DNA of 64,000 nucleotides, taken from the NCBI RefSeq assembly GCF_000379945.1, contig NZ_KB904149.1, positions 1 to 64,000 of the forward strand. The letters run 5' to 3'. Positions 7,683 to 17,619 of the stretch are shown here, one piece after another. This DNA comes from Porphyromonas macacae DSM 20710 = JCM 13914. GTDB taxonomy: Bacteria; Bacteroidota; Bacteroidia; Bacteroidales; Porphyromonadaceae. The notes beneath the pieces are model-generated. The model saw nothing but the letters and a program-made list of their open reading frames with translations. It was not told the origin of the DNA and made no database searches. The stretch's first letter is position 1. Each line of letters starts with the position of its first letter. Both the position numbers and the translations under genes were made by a program.

Positions 7683-9770
7683 ATGTCATTTAGAAAATAT
7701 ATAAAACTCCCAAATAAGGTCAGTAATCGGTTTAAGGTTTTATTTACACTCTTTATTTTAGCCGTAATTATTTCTTTGCTTGCTCCCGGAAACAAGGGTT
7801 TCAAATATCAATTTTATAAGGGAAAACCTTGGAATTATGAGCTATTGACGGCTCCATACGATTTTCCTGTTTATAAGAGTGATGCCATCATTACAATGGA
7901 GCGTGACAGCGTAAGAGAATCCGTTTTACCTGTTTACGGTCTGGACAAAGAGACCGGGATGAAGATGCTTACAGACTGGAAACACGATTATGAAAAGAAA
8001 GCTTCCGGTCGTGTGAACTATCAATACTACACCTATGTGCAGAATTCTTTGCGTAAGATATACGACACGGGTGTTATGTCGAATGAAGAAAAGTCGAATT
8101 TGAGAAAGCACGGACATCTCGAATTAAAGTTGCTTAACGAAAATAACGAAACCCACACCGTACCCATTTCACGGTTTCTCACCCTAAAAGAAGCTTACGA
8201 ACTGCTTTTTGAAAACATTCCCTCTTCTCTGGAACGGAAAGAACTGTCCAATCTCGATCTTTCTTCTTATTTATCAAGCAATGTTATCTACAATCAAGCT
8301 CTTACAGAGCAGATGATCAAGGGCGAAATCGATAAACTGTCCCTTTCCACCGGTATGGTACAGGCCGGGGAGCGAATCGTAGACCGTGGGGAGATTGTGG
8401 ACGGTTATACTTACAACGTACTGAACTCCCTGAAACGTATATATAATGAGCGTTTGGGTGGAGAGAGCCAGATTTTTGCCGTAACGCTCGGAGGCTTTCT
8501 GATGGTCAGTTGCTTATTATTTGCCTTGTGGCTGATGCTAAGTTTTTTCACTAACAGAAACTTCGTAAAAAAATACCGGAATGTGGTTTTTCTTGCTGTA
8601 TTGCAGCTACTGTTCATCTCTCTGACGCAGATGGTAGTCAATTACCAGTGGTTTACCCTGTACATCATTCCCTATGTAATGTTGCCTATTTTGTTGCGCA
8701 CATTCTTCGATACCTGGACGGCTTTCCTGGCCTACCTGTCCACCATTCTGATTGCTTCTATTTTCGTACCCAACCCCATGGAGTTTATGGTTATGCAGAT
8801 TGTTGCCGGTATCGTTGCCCTAAGCAGTCTGCAAAGTCTGACCTCCCGTTCGCAACTGATTCGGTGTACTTTTCTGGTTTTCGTGTCTTATGCTTTAACT
8901 TATATGGCATTGGAGCTCTTCCGCGAAGGCTCTCTGGATGCCGGTATTTTCCTGCCTTTTCTATATTTCGGGATTAACCTGATCTTTTTGATGTTTACCT
9001 ATCTGCTGGTATATCTTATCGAAAAAGGTTTCGGATACGTTTCAAACATCAGTTTGGTGGAGTTGAGCGATATTAACACGCCTTTGCTCCGTCAGCTCAG
9101 CGAGGTGGCACCCGGCACTTTCCAGCATTCGCTGCAAGTATCTATTTTGGCTACCGAAGCGGCTTTGCAAATTGGAGCAGATGTACAGCTTATACGTACA
9201 GGTGCGCTCTACCACGATATCGGGAAAATGAAGAATCCGACTTATTTTACCGAAAATCAAGGGGTGAATAACCCGCATGAGCTGCTCCCGTTCGATGAGA
9301 GTGCACGGATTATCATCAGACACGTTAGCGACGGAATAGCTTTAGCACAAAAATACCAACTGCCCGATGCGGTTATCGACTTTATCCGTACCCACCATGG
9401 ACGCGGACAGGCAAAATACTTTTACAATTCCTATTACAATCAACATCCGGGTGAGACTATCGATGTCGAGCAATTCACCTATCCGGGACCGAATCCGTTC
9501 ACAAAAGAGACCGGCATTCTGATGCTGGCCGACGCCGTAGAGGCTTCGAGCCGCAGTCTGAAAGAAGTGACTGAAGAAGGTTTGGAACAGTTAGTCAATA
9601 AAATCGTGGGGAATATTATCTCGGAAGGCTTGCTTAACGATACGCCGATAACCTTCCATGACGTTCAGATTATCAAGTCGGTTTTTGTGAAAAAACTCAA
9701 AACCATGTATCACGCACGCATCACTTATCCGGACAGGATAGAGACCGATGCTCAACCTGTCAAAGCATGA
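7683..9770 (+). CDS. Membrane HD-domain phosphodiesterase, PgpH type
   Basis: A 695-residue membrane protein of the 7TMR-HD (PgpH/YqfF) family, whose characterised members hydrolyse cyclic di-AMP. Order of parts: one N-terminal membrane segment, an extracellular region of about 250 residues (the 7TMR-HDED part), about seven membrane helices between residues 265 and 455, then a cytosolic HD domain. The HD residues appear in GALYHDIGKMKNP (His511-Asp512), preceded by PGTFQHSLQVS and followed by FIRTHHGRGQAKYF. The stop overlaps the aroK start by four bases (ATGA), so translation is probably coupled. Substrate is inferred from the family; no diadenylate cyclase is present in this window. Confidence 0.9.
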   Translation: MSFRKYIKLPNKVSNRFKVLFTLFILAVIISLLAPGNKGFKYQFYKGKPWNYELLTAPYDFPVYKSDAIITMERDSVRESVLPVYGLDKETGMKMLTDWKHDYEKKASGRVNYQYYTYVQNSLRKIYDTGVMSNEEKSNLRKHGHLELKLLNENNETHTVPISRFLTLKEAYELLFENIPSSLERKELSNLDLSSYLSSNVIYNQALTEQMIKGEIDKLSLSTGMVQAGERIVDRGEIVDGYTYNVLNSLKRIYNERLGGESQIFAVTLGGFLMVSCLLFALWLMLSFFTNRNFVKKYRNVVFLAVLQLLFISLTQMVVNYQWFTLYIIPYVMLPILLRTFFDTWTAFLAYLSTILIASIFVPNPMEFMVMQIVAGIVALSSLQSLTSRSQLIRCTFLVFVSYALTYMALELFREGSLDAGIFLPFLYFGINLIFLMFTYLLVYLIEKGFGYVSNISLVELSDINTPLLRQLSEVAPGTFQHSLQVSILATEAALQIGADVQLIRTGALYHDIGKMKNPTYFTENQGVNNPHELLPFDESARIIIRHVSDGIALAQKYQLPDAVIDFIRTHHGRGQAKYFYNSYYNQHPGETIDVEQFTYPGPNPFTKETGILMLADAVEASSRSLKEVTEEGLEQLVNKIVGNIISEGLLNDTPITFHDVQIIKSVFVKKLKTMYHARITYPDRIETDAQPVKA

Positions 9771-10294
9771 AACCGATCTACATCATAGGTTTTATGGGTG
9801 CAGGTAAAAGCACTGTGGGAAGTTTACTGGCAACGCTCAACCATTTGCAATTTATAGACACGGACATTTTTTTGGAAGCCCGTTTCCGGAAAAGTATTCG
9901 CGATATGTTTGTCGAAGTTGGCGAAGAACGTTTTCGGCAAAGAGAACATTCAGTAATCGAAGAGCTCTCCGGTATGAATGATACGGTGATAGCTACAGGT
10001 GGCGGACTGCCCTGTTTTCATAACAATATGGCACTGATGAATGAAACCGGAAAAACCGTTTATCTGGAAGCATCGGACGAAGCGCTCTTCGATCGGCTCT
10101 GCCTGTGCAAGCGTACCCGTCCTGCCATCTGTAACCTTAGTGAAGAAGAAATACGTGAGTTTGTGCATGCTACCATGCTCAAACGTCGTCCTGTTTATGA
10201 ACAGGCACAATACCGCATTTCTGCCGAACAGTTGATGAACAGAGACGATGAGGTTCGTCTGGCACAAAAAATTGCAGAAAGTCTCAATCTTTAA
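9767..10294 (+). CDS. aroK: Shikimate kinase
   Basis: Cytosolic P-loop kinase that phosphorylates shikimate at the 3-OH with ATP, step five of the chorismate pathway. It shows the Walker A motif GFMGAGKST at residues 8-16, the shikimate-binding FIDTDIFLE block, the ATGGGLP loop and the lid KRTRPAI. The 175 residues match the family. It overlaps the HD-phosphodiesterase stop by four bases. Its 3' end overlaps the convergent ComEC gene by 11 bases. The chorismate made supplies pabA/pabB in this same window. Confidence 0.95.
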   Translation: MKPIYIIGFMGAGKSTVGSLLATLNHLQFIDTDIFLEARFRKSIRDMFVEVGEERFRQREHSVIEELSGMNDTVIATGGGLPCFHNNMALMNETGKTVYLEASDEALFDRLCLCKRTRPAICNLSEEEIREFVHATMLKRRPVYEQAQYRISAEQLMNRDDEVRLAQKIAESLNL

Positions 10295-11855
10295 CCCCGG
10301 ATTTTATCGGCCAATAAGCCAGACTGCCGAAAATCAATAACCATATCAATATCAACACCCAAATAGAGATAGAGAAATTTAACTTATCCATGGGCAGCCC
10401 GGCAAACAGTTCTACAATCCGCTGCATCAGAATACCAAGCCATTCCACCAGATTTCCCAGACAGACGGCAGAACCTACAACTGCTTCCCACAGCATCCAG
10501 AATAAGGCAACAGGAATAAGCAGTACAGCAACAAATACCAGGGGGATATTGCTCCAAAAGAAAAGTAAGGAGATACTCCCAAAGTGATACAGGCAGAGCG
10601 GTATAAGCAAGATTTGCGCCGAAAGGCAGACTGCCAGACTTTGCCATATATAGCGAAGAACCGGTTGTTTTACCGAAGGTATTAGACGCTCAATCCTCGG
10701 CATAAAGATAATAATAGACAAGACAGCCGTAAAACTGAGTTGAAAGCCGATCCCTTTCCATTCGTAGGGATTCCAAAGTAACATGAGCAGTGCCGCTACC
10801 CCCAGAGCATTTATCGCATCTGTCTTCCGCCCTATCATTTTACCGCAGCCGTATACCGTAAGCATCAGAGCAGCTCTTACCGTAGGTGCTGAAAAGCCCG
10901 TTACCATGGTAAAAAGCCAGCCACCGATAATCATCGACAACCATTTAAGCCGGTGCAATGTAACCCACGGAGCGATAAGCATAAAAAAACAGGCGATGAA
11001 TCCTACTACAACAGCCAGATGAAATCCGCTTACTGCCAATAAGTGAGCCACGCCTGCATCATTGAATTGCTTCCTGAGTTCAGGAGAATCCTCTTCATTC
11101 AAAACACCCAAAGAAACAGCTTTGACCAGAGACTTTACCGAAGGTGCTATTTGTGCCTCATCCACCTGCTCTATCAGTTCTCTTCTTAGTTTTAATGCTT
11201 CCGATTGCAATGTGACCGCCGACGTGAAAGAGCTTATCCGTGAGCGAGTTGTGGTATAGATTATACCCACCGTTTTCTTACTTTTCAGCCATTCGGCATA
11301 GCGTTTATTTCCATTGGTCGCCTGACGGATATCTTTGATCAGGCAGGCTGAGAGTTCAACCTCATCCCCGGCATCGAATTTCCATTGACCGGTATAGAGC
11401 ATGAATCTTTTTCCGAACGCATATTCGATGGCCTGCTTAGATGCTTTGTAAAGCACGATTTCATATCTGGTCCTACCGTCACGAGTAGGATGACCCTCGT
11501 TTATGACAGCAAATCGGATATTGCTAACAGTATTTGCCGGAAGCTCTTTAAAATACCATTTCTCCATTATCAACCCTACTGTGCTTCCTGCCAATATCAG
11601 GATAAAAGGAAAAAGAACCACCGTATGCACCAATTGCTTCCAATTGAAGTTTCCCGCCCCTATGGATTTGCTGATGTTCTTTCGTCCGGATACCGGTATC
11701 TTGCGCGTAAGTAAAAGCAAGACCATAATAGCCCAAACAAACCAGAATCTATAAAATAACATCCCCGTAAGTATACAAAGAAACAGCATGAATGCCGGCC
11801 TTTTGTACACTTCACGGGGAATATATGTGAGTTTGTTCAATATTTTCCTAACCAT
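10284..11855 (-). CDS. ComEC/Rec2-family membrane protein
   Basis: A 523-residue polytopic membrane protein with the ComEC competence channel core. The hallmark HLLAVSGFHLAVV block and the TGFSAPTVRAALM segment are both present, followed by several hydrophobic helices. An N-terminal DUF4131-like region precedes them. The C-terminal metallo-beta-lactamase domain found in longer ComEC proteins is absent, as in many Bacteroidetes homologues. Relatives carry single-stranded DNA across the inner membrane during natural transformation. Whether this organism is competent is not shown here. It is convergent and slightly overlapping with aroK. rpe lies 35 bases upstream on the same strand and is possibly cotranscribed. 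Confidence 0.88.
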   Translation of the reverse strand: MVRKILNKLTYIPREVYKRPAFMLFLCILTGMLFYRFWFVWAIMVLLLLTRKIPVSGRKNISKSIGAGNFNWKQLVHTVVLFPFILILAGSTVGLIMEKWYFKELPANTVSNIRFAVINEGHPTRDGRTRYEIVLYKASKQAIEYAFGKRFMLYTGQWKFDAGDEVELSACLIKDIRQATNGNKRYAEWLKSKKTVGIIYTTTRSRISSFTSAVTLQSEALKLRRELIEQVDEAQIAPSVKSLVKAVSLGVLNEEDSPELRKQFNDAGVAHLLAVSGFHLAVVVGFIACFFMLIAPWVTLHRLKWLSMIIGGWLFTMVTGFSAPTVRAALMLTVYGCGKMIGRKTDAINALGVAALLMLLWNPYEWKGIGFQLSFTAVLSIIIFMPRIERLIPSVKQPVLRYIWQSLAVCLSAQILLIPLCLYHFGSISLLFFWSNIPLVFVAVLLIPVALFWMLWEAVVGSAVCLGNLVEWLGILMQRIVELFAGLPMDKLNFSISIWVLILIWLLIFGSLAYWPIKSGVKD

Positions 11856-11890
11856 AAAACGTTGCGGCTTCGGATTGAACAGATTTTCCT

Positions 11891-12559
11891 TTAGCGTCTC
11901 AATTCTTTCAGCAGATTGATAGCCTCTTCCGGAGATCGATGTCCGAATATATAGCTGCCGGCCACCAATGCGTCTGCACCGGCCTGCACCAGTTCGGCAC
12001 CTGTTTTTTCATTGACACCGCCATCCACTTCTATCAGCGTATTCAGCCCTTTTTCATCGATCATCCGTCGCAGTTTCTGCACCTTCTCCAGAGTTTGCCG
12101 AATAAACTTCTGTCCCCCGAATCCGGGGTTTACACTCATCAACAGTACCATGTCCAATTCACATAAAATATCCTCCAACAATTCCACCGGAGTGTGCAGA
12201 TTCAATGTCACAGCAGCCTTCATACCGGCATCGTGAATAGCCCCTATCGTCCGATGCAGGTGGTTTTGTACCTCGTAGTGCACATTCATCATCATAATAT
12301 CCAAATCGGCCAGCCTTTTGATAAATTTCTCGGGTTCCACAATCATCAGATGTACATCCAACGGTTTTTTGATGAGCGGTTTGATAGCTTCCAGTATGGG
12401 AAAACCGAAAGAAAGATTAGGCACGAACACGCCGTCCATAATGTCGATATGCAGCCAGTCTGCACGGCTGTTATTTATCATCTCTATATCTTTATACAGA
12501 TGTAAAAAATCCGCCGAAAGCAATGACGGGGAAACGATGATTTCTTGATGTTTGTTCAT
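11891..12559 (-). CDS. rpe: Ribulose-phosphate 3-epimerase
   Basis: Cytosolic TIM-barrel enzyme interconverting ribulose 5-phosphate and xylulose 5-phosphate in the pentose phosphate pathway. Family blocks seen are VSPSLLSADFLHL, WLHIDIMDGVFVPNLSFG (metal His and catalytic Asp), LMSVNPGFGGQKFI and IEVDGGVNEKTGAELVQAGAD. I place the start at the ATG at 12557-12559, giving about 222 residues. The longer frame to 12607 adds 16 unconserved residues and exceeds the family length. It lies upstream of the ComEC gene on the same strand with a 35-base gap. Confidence 0.94.
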   Translation of the reverse strand: MNKHQEIIVSPSLLSADFLHLYKDIEMINNSRADWLHIDIMDGVFVPNLSFGFPILEAIKPLIKKPLDVHLMIVEPEKFIKRLADLDIMMMNVHYEVQNHLHRTIGAIHDAGMKAAVTLNLHTPVELLEDILCELDMVLLMSVNPGFGGQKFIRQTLEKVQKLRRMIDEKGLNTLIEVDGGVNEKTGAELVQAGADALVAGSYIFGHRSPEEAINLLKELRR

Positions 12560-12635
12560 AGCAATTAACACATGCGTCATGAGGTTTGCTTCCTGACACA
12601 GAAACAACCCTCATGCGATGACATTTGAAATGTGA

Positions 12636-12764
12636 TTAAATTAATGCTGCGAGTAATCGCAGTTTTGCCAAAGTGGCTTTGTGGCGTATCGATTGACGCT
12701 CTATTTCAGATTTAAGAACGATTTGGAGCCGTTCACGCTCAGACAAGGAGTAATAATCTCTCAT
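12636..12764 (-). CDS. Possible small protein of 42 residues, unknown function
   Basis: An ATG at 12762-12764 opens a 42-codon frame beginning MRDYYSLSERERLQIVL and ending with an Arg/Lys-rich helix-like stretch and a hydrophobic tail. The predicted charge pattern suggests one amphipathic helix. It lies on the same strand downstream of the ECF sigma factor, with about 230 bases between, and upstream of rpe. The frame stays open upstream of the ATG for about 70 codons with a hydrophobic stretch but has no ATG, GTG or TTG start there. I do not recognise the family. It may be chance. Confidence 0.35.
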   Translation of the reverse strand: MRDYYSLSERERLQIVLKSEIERQSIRHKATLAKLRLLAALI

Positions 12765-12992
12765 AAGCAGATACGTTACGTTATTAAATAAGAATATACT
12801 CAGGCTGCATATTCCCCAACAAATATAGGCAAGAGTCCCAATATTTATACCACAAAAACCATTGTTGCGGTAAGGTTTCTCATAAATACCTTGCAGATAA
12901 TGATGTAAAATCCTTTTTCTTCCGCATACAGTCTGTCTACAAGGGGGATACTCTATCTATATTCTATCTTTATAACGTATCAGGTATGCTGC

Positions 12993-13571
12993 TTATTGTT
13001 GTGCCTGTCTGCGCAAATTTATCAGAGCATAGCGCATTCGTCCCAAAGCTGTATTTATGCTCACACCTGTGGTTTCAGCTATTTGTTTGAAACTCATATC
13101 CTGCCAATAACGCAGAAAAACGACCTGTCGCTGTTCTACGGGCAGAGTTTTAAGATTTCGATACAGTTCGGCAAGTTTATCTTTTTTCAGCATCACCTCC
13201 TCCTGGTTAAGATCTTCAGAAGGCATATACTCCACCCACTCGTCTGTTCCATTGAGGAACAGAGGGTCGTCGGCAATCTTTTGAATGCTCTGTTTTCTGT
13301 AATTATCCATGATCAAATTGTGCGCAATGCGTATTACCCAAGCTTTGAATTTACCTTGAGCCGCATATTTACCCTTTTTTATCGTGGTAATTACTTTAAT
13401 GAAAGTATCCTGAAAAATATCTTCTGCCAGATCGGGATCGCTAACATTGAAACGAATATACGTGTGCACCGCAGCATCATATCGTTCCAGGAGTATATTA
13501 AAAGCTTCATTACATCCGTCTGCATACAATACAACCAATTGGTCGTCTGCGAGTTCTTTAAGTCTCTTCAT
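12993..13571 (-). CDS. ECF-type RNA polymerase sigma factor
   Basis: Sigma-70 family factor of the extracytoplasmic-function type, about 192 residues. Region 2 is seen in AEDIFQDTFIKVI and the FKAWVIRIAHNLIMDNYRK block. Region 4 is seen in LPVEQRQVVFLRYW followed by the helix-turn-helix MSFKQIAETTGVSINTALGR. Between them is a linker of about 40 residues. I prefer the ATG at 13569-13571; an in-frame ATG at 13581-13583 adds four residues. No anti-sigma factor gene is adjacent. The next same-strand genes are the small ORF and rpe, so how it is held inactive is not visible here. Confidence 0.9.
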   Translation of the reverse strand: MKRLKELADDQLVVLYADGCNEAFNILLERYDAAVHTYIRFNVSDPDLAEDIFQDTFIKVITTIKKGKYAAQGKFKAWVIRIAHNLIMDNYRKQSIQKIADDPLFLNGTDEWVEYMPSEDLNQEEVMLKKDKLAELYRNLKTLPVEQRQVVFLRYWQDMSFKQIAETTGVSINTALGRMRYALINLRRQAQQ

Positions 13572-13807
13572 AGGTTTTACCATGAATGGATTAAGTTAAT
13601 AACTATTGCAGGTAGATGTATTCTATAGGCAGTCTGTTTATTGAATAATTAAACTTATTGAAAACAAATTAAAATAAAACAATCGACGTTTGCAAATTTT
13701 CAGCTCTACAACTTGACGTCCTATCGGTAAAATTCTCAGTATCGGATAGCCTTCCCGAAAAGAATGTACTTAATATATAACAACTGTTTTGCAAAAATTC
13801 CGGATTA

Positions 13808-15007
13808 CTATGGCAGGGCTACCTTGTCGAGGATACCGGTAAGGTAAGCGATTGTAATGCCATAGTTGGTCATCGGCACTCCCTGACGTTGGGCCTGCCG
13901 TAAACGAGACATCACCATCCTGCGCGTAAACATACACGCTCCACAATGAATGACAAGGTCGTACGGGGTAAGATCTTCAGGAAAATCTTTGCCTGAAACC
14001 ACTTCGATCTGCAGGGAACTTCCGACACGGTTACGCAGAAGAGCGGGAATCTTGACACGACCGATGTCTTCGGTCTCAGGAGCATCAGGAGCATGAGTAC
14101 ATGCCTCGGCTATAAGAACTCTCGACCGTGGAGTGAGACGGGCAATTGCTTCGGCACCGTGAACGAAACAATCGACATCTCCTTTGTAGGCAGCAAAGAG
14201 AACGGAAAAAGAAGTAAGTAAACTCGTGTCAGGTTTCATTTCACAGACCTTCCCGAAAACCTGCGAATCGGTGATAATCAATTTCGGCGGAGTAGAAAGT
14301 CCTTCCAACGCACTTCTCATTGTTTCCGGCGTACAGCAAACCGGTATGCAACCCTTGTCGAGCAGCTCACGTATGGTCTGTACCTGCGGAAGGATAAGCC
14401 TGCCTTTCGGTGCCTGTACATCCTGAGGCATCACAAGCAGTACGATATCTCCCGCCACGGCAAGAGAACCGACAATACTCCCGGTTACCTCTCCTTTGGC
14501 ATATATACTGCGAAGCACCTCCCTGAGTTTTTCTATCCCCATACCGGTATGGCTGCTGAGAAAGACGGGAGACTGTTCCGTTGCCTCCTTGAGTACATCG
14601 AACATCCGATCCGGATAACTATTCACATCTGATTTATTGAGAACAGGAATGACCGGAACCTCTTCCAGTCTTAAACGTTTTATCCATTCGAGCTCCAAAG
14701 AGATATCTTCGGATGAGATCACTATGATAGCGATATCGGCACTCTGCATCGTACGATCGGTGCGCTCCACACGAAGCGGCCCCAATTTTTCGTCCGCATC
14801 ATCGAATCCGGCCGTATCTACCAGCACACAGGCTCCAAGCCCCGGCATTTCAATAGCTTTACTCACAGGATCTGCAGTTGTACCCGGAGTTTCGGAAACC
14901 AGAGAAACAGACTGCCCCGTAAGAGCATTGATCAAAGAGGACTTACCGCTGTTGGTCCGCCCGTAGAGAATAATATGCAACCGCTCCGATTGAGGTATCT
15001 GTGCCAT
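13808..15007 (-). CDS. hydF: [FeFe]-hydrogenase maturation GTPase HydF
   Basis: Scaffold GTPase on which the two-iron subcluster of the hydrogenase H-cluster is assembled before transfer to apo-hydrogenase. The N-terminal G domain has the P-loop GRTNSGKSS at residues 16-24, the ETPGTTADP switch and DTAGFDD. The C-terminal part carries the iron-sulfur ligands in the family pattern C-x-H ... H-C-x-x-C: ACTHAP, then about 50 residues later HCGACMF. The length of 399 matches HydF. It is the last gene of the hydrogenase locus, 30 bases after hydG, so it is likely cotranscribed. Confidence 0.95.
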   Translation of the reverse strand: MAQIPQSERLHIILYGRTNSGKSSLINALTGQSVSLVSETPGTTADPVSKAIEMPGLGACVLVDTAGFDDADEKLGPLRVERTDRTMQSADIAIIVISSEDISLELEWIKRLRLEEVPVIPVLNKSDVNSYPDRMFDVLKEATEQSPVFLSSHTGMGIEKLREVLRSIYAKGEVTGSIVGSLAVAGDIVLLVMPQDVQAPKGRLILPQVQTIRELLDKGCIPVCCTPETMRSALEGLSTPPKLIITDSQVFGKVCEMKPDTSLLTSFSVLFAAYKGDVDCFVHGAEAIARLTPRSRVLIAEACTHAPDAPETEDIGRVKIPALLRNRVGSSLQIEVVSGKDFPEDLTPYDLVIHCGACMFTRRMVMSRLRQAQRQGVPMTNYGITIAYLTGILDKVALP

Positions 15008-15037
15008 TGAGTTATATCTTAAAATACCGGCCGGAAA

Positions 15038-16462
15038 TTAAAACCTGAAATCTCTCTTCCCCTCTTCTATTTCTGAAAGATTGCGGGTCGCTCTCTCACG
15101 TACTTTGAGGTTGGGGATCATCTTAAGGCCGGCAGCAATCAATTTTTCACCTTTCAGCCGAGTATCGGCAGAAGCATAGTCCTCCAAATACTCCTTAAGG
15201 GTGATAAGCGCATTGGGGCCGCAGCAATTGGCAATCTGCCCGCTTTTGACCAGAGACATAAATCGATCGCCGGTGCGTCCTTCTCGATAACATGCTGTAC
15301 AGAAGCTCGGTACATACCCCAAATCGATGAGCCACGAAACAATCTCATCAAGCGTACGCGTATCGCTGAGATCGAACTGCGCCGTTTCCCGTGCTTCGTT
15401 TTCCGTACTTGTTGCATAACCGCCCACGGTGGTGCGGGAACCACCGCTGAGTTGAGAAACTCCGACTTCGAGAACGCTTTCACGAGATCTTCGGGATTCC
15501 CGTGTGGATATGATTATACCCGTATAAGGTACTGCAATACGCAGCACCATTACGATACGACGAAAAATATCATCGGAAATAGAGTTGGGAAAATCTGCCG
15601 TATCCACATCATCGGCAGGACAAATTCTCGGTACGCTGATGGTATGCGGCCCCACACCGAAAACAGCCTCAAGATGCTCGGCGTGCATCAACAATCCTGT
15701 AAAGTCATATTTATAAGTACTCAGGCCGAAGAGTACCCCGATACCCACATCGTCTATCCCCCCTTCCATAGCTCTATCCATAGCTTCGGTATGGTAGATA
15801 TAATTGCTTTTAGGACCTGTGGGGTGAAGCACCTCGTAAGTCTTCCTGTGGTAGGTTTCCTGAAACAGGATGTACGTACCGATGCCCGCTTCACGCAGCT
15901 TTCTGTAATTCTCTACCGAGGTGGCTGCTATATTAACATTCACACGCCTTATGGCACCGTTCCTGTGCTTAATGCCGTATATCGTAGCAATGGACTCGAG
16001 AAGATAATCCATGTTATTGAGTGTCGGATGCTCGCCCATTTCAAGAGCCAGCCTCTTATGCCCCATATCCTGCAAAGCAATTACCTCTTCTATTATCTCC
16101 TGCTGCGACAGTTTGCGTCGCGGGATCATCTTGTTCCTGGCATGATAAGGACAATAGGTACAGCCGTTGACACAATAGTTGGATAAGTAAAGAGGTGCGA
16201 ACATCACAATACGATTGCCATACAGTTTTTGCTTGATCGCCTTTGCTATCTCAGACATACGCTGTTGCAGCTCAGGATCTTCGCATTCAAGAAGGAGAGC
16301 TGCCTCGCGGTGTCCTAATCCTTTTCCCTCTGCAGCCTTAACGAGTATTTTCTCTATCAGCTCCCGATTATCCTTATGCGCTTCAGCAAAAGCCAATGTT
16401 TCCATAATCTCCTCATGGGAAATAAATTCATCAGCCTTTTTCGATGTCTTATCGTATTTCAT
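15038..16462 (-). CDS. hydG: [FeFe]-hydrogenase maturase HydG, radical SAM tyrosine lyase
   Basis: Radical SAM enzyme that cleaves tyrosine and yields the CO and cyanide ligands of the H-cluster. The radical SAM cluster is CVNGCTYC (Cys97, Cys101, Cys104). The C-terminal second cluster is marked by CTACYREGRTGDRF followed about 20 residues later by ANCCGPN. This C-terminal motif distinguishes HydG from thiazole synthase ThiH. The length of 474 is normal. It sits between hydE and hydF in the same direction, 92 bases after hydE. Confidence 0.96.
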   Translation of the reverse strand: MKYDKTSKKADEFISHEEIMETLAFAEAHKDNRELIEKILVKAAEGKGLGHREAALLLECEDPELQQRMSEIAKAIKQKLYGNRIVMFAPLYLSNYCVNGCTYCPYHARNKMIPRRKLSQQEIIEEVIALQDMGHKRLALEMGEHPTLNNMDYLLESIATIYGIKHRNGAIRRVNVNIAATSVENYRKLREAGIGTYILFQETYHRKTYEVLHPTGPKSNYIYHTEAMDRAMEGGIDDVGIGVLFGLSTYKYDFTGLLMHAEHLEAVFGVGPHTISVPRICPADDVDTADFPNSISDDIFRRIVMVLRIAVPYTGIIISTRESRRSRESVLEVGVSQLSGGSRTTVGGYATSTENEARETAQFDLSDTRTLDEIVSWLIDLGYVPSFCTACYREGRTGDRFMSLVKSGQIANCCGPNALITLKEYLEDYASADTRLKGEKLIAAGLKMIPNLKVRERATRNLSEIEEGKRDFRF

Positions 16463-16554
16463 TTTTATAGTTTCATACCGTTTTCACAAGGAAAAAACAA
16501 AAGTAACAAGAGTTTGTTCATCCACACCGTTTCCAACTTCTTCCCTGTTATATC

Positions 16555-17619
16555 TTAGGGAAAATAAGGCTTCCATCCCTCATATCCGGCATGATCGCCG
16601 CGAGCCATGGAAATTTCGTACCCGATATCCTGCAGCTCTGTGGCAAGATCTCTGATACCCTGCGCCGATTCGCTACCGAAAGCCACCTTGTTGTCGTACA
16701 GGGAATAATCTTTACGGAGTGAAGGAGGCGAAAGGTTGGGCATCACTACGTTGGCTCCGGCCAGAATGCCTCCGACACGTCCTTTGCCCGGAAGGGAAGC
16801 CAGTGCAGTGGTTGCCGGTATAAGTGACTTGGGAAGCATGAGACGGCATATAGCAATAAGCCGAAGGGTGCGGTCTATCGTTCCCGCCGTCTCTCCGGCA
16901 AAAGGTGTGGCATGATGGGGAATAAAAGGGCCTAAACCGATCATCTCGGGTTGCAATTCTTCAATAAAACGAATATCCTGCACAAGATGTTCAAGCGTTT
17001 GTCCCGGACTCCCGACCATCACTCCGGTACCGGTCTGAAAGCCCAGTTTCTTAAGATTGCGCAAGCATTCTATCCTGCGGGCTATGCGCATCGAGGGGGG
17101 ATGGAGATATGAGTAATGACTGCTATCGAACGTTTCGTGTCTGAGCAGATAGCGATCGGCTCCGGCATTACGAAGTCTGAGATACGAGCGATAAGACTTT
17201 TCACCAAGAGACAGGGTTATGGCACAATCGGGAAACTCTGCATGTATATCTCGCACAATCGCTTCGACCCACGATGCCGGCTGCCCGGGATCCTCTCCAC
17301 CCTGAAGAACAAAAGTTCTGAGTCCGATTGCATACCCTTCACGGCAACACATCAACACCTCATTATGGGAGAGACGATATCTGGTTATCTCCGAATTATC
17401 TTTACGTATACCGCAGTAGAAACAGTTATTGCGGCAAAAATTGCTGATCTCTATCAGTCCTCTCAAATAAACTTTATTTCCGAAATGTAAAAAAGCAACC
17501 TCTCTTGCCCTTCGGTGCAGATACGAAACGGTATCTGCATCGGAACAAGAGAGGAGTTCTATCAGGTCTCTATCGGAAAGCGTACGATATGCTGCAAGCC
17601 GGTCAACCTCTTTCTTCAT
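16555..17619 (-). CDS. hydE: [FeFe]-hydrogenase maturase HydE, radical SAM
   Basis: Radical SAM protein needed to build the dithiomethylamine-bridged diiron unit of the H-cluster. The cluster motif is FCRNNCFYCGIRKDN (Cys62, Cys66, Cys69). Downstream blocks GLRTFVLQGGEDPG and MVGSPGQTLEHL are typical of HydE/BioB-like barrels. The 354 residues fit the family. The start overlaps the end of the hydrogenase gene by 17 bases, so the two are transcribed and probably translated together. Biotin synthase and PylB are the related alternatives; the neighbours settle it as HydE. Confidence 0.95.
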   Translation of the reverse strand: MKKEVDRLAAYRTLSDRDLIELLSCSDADTVSYLHRRAREVAFLHFGNKVYLRGLIEISNFCRNNCFYCGIRKDNSEITRYRLSHNEVLMCCREGYAIGLRTFVLQGGEDPGQPASWVEAIVRDIHAEFPDCAITLSLGEKSYRSYLRLRNAGADRYLLRHETFDSSHYSYLHPPSMRIARRIECLRNLKKLGFQTGTGVMVGSPGQTLEHLVQDIRFIEELQPEMIGLGPFIPHHATPFAGETAGTIDRTLRLIAICRLMLPKSLIPATTALASLPGKGRVGGILAGANVVMPNLSPPSLRKDYSLYDNKVAFGSESAQGIRDLATELQDIGYEISMARGDHAGYEGWKPYFP

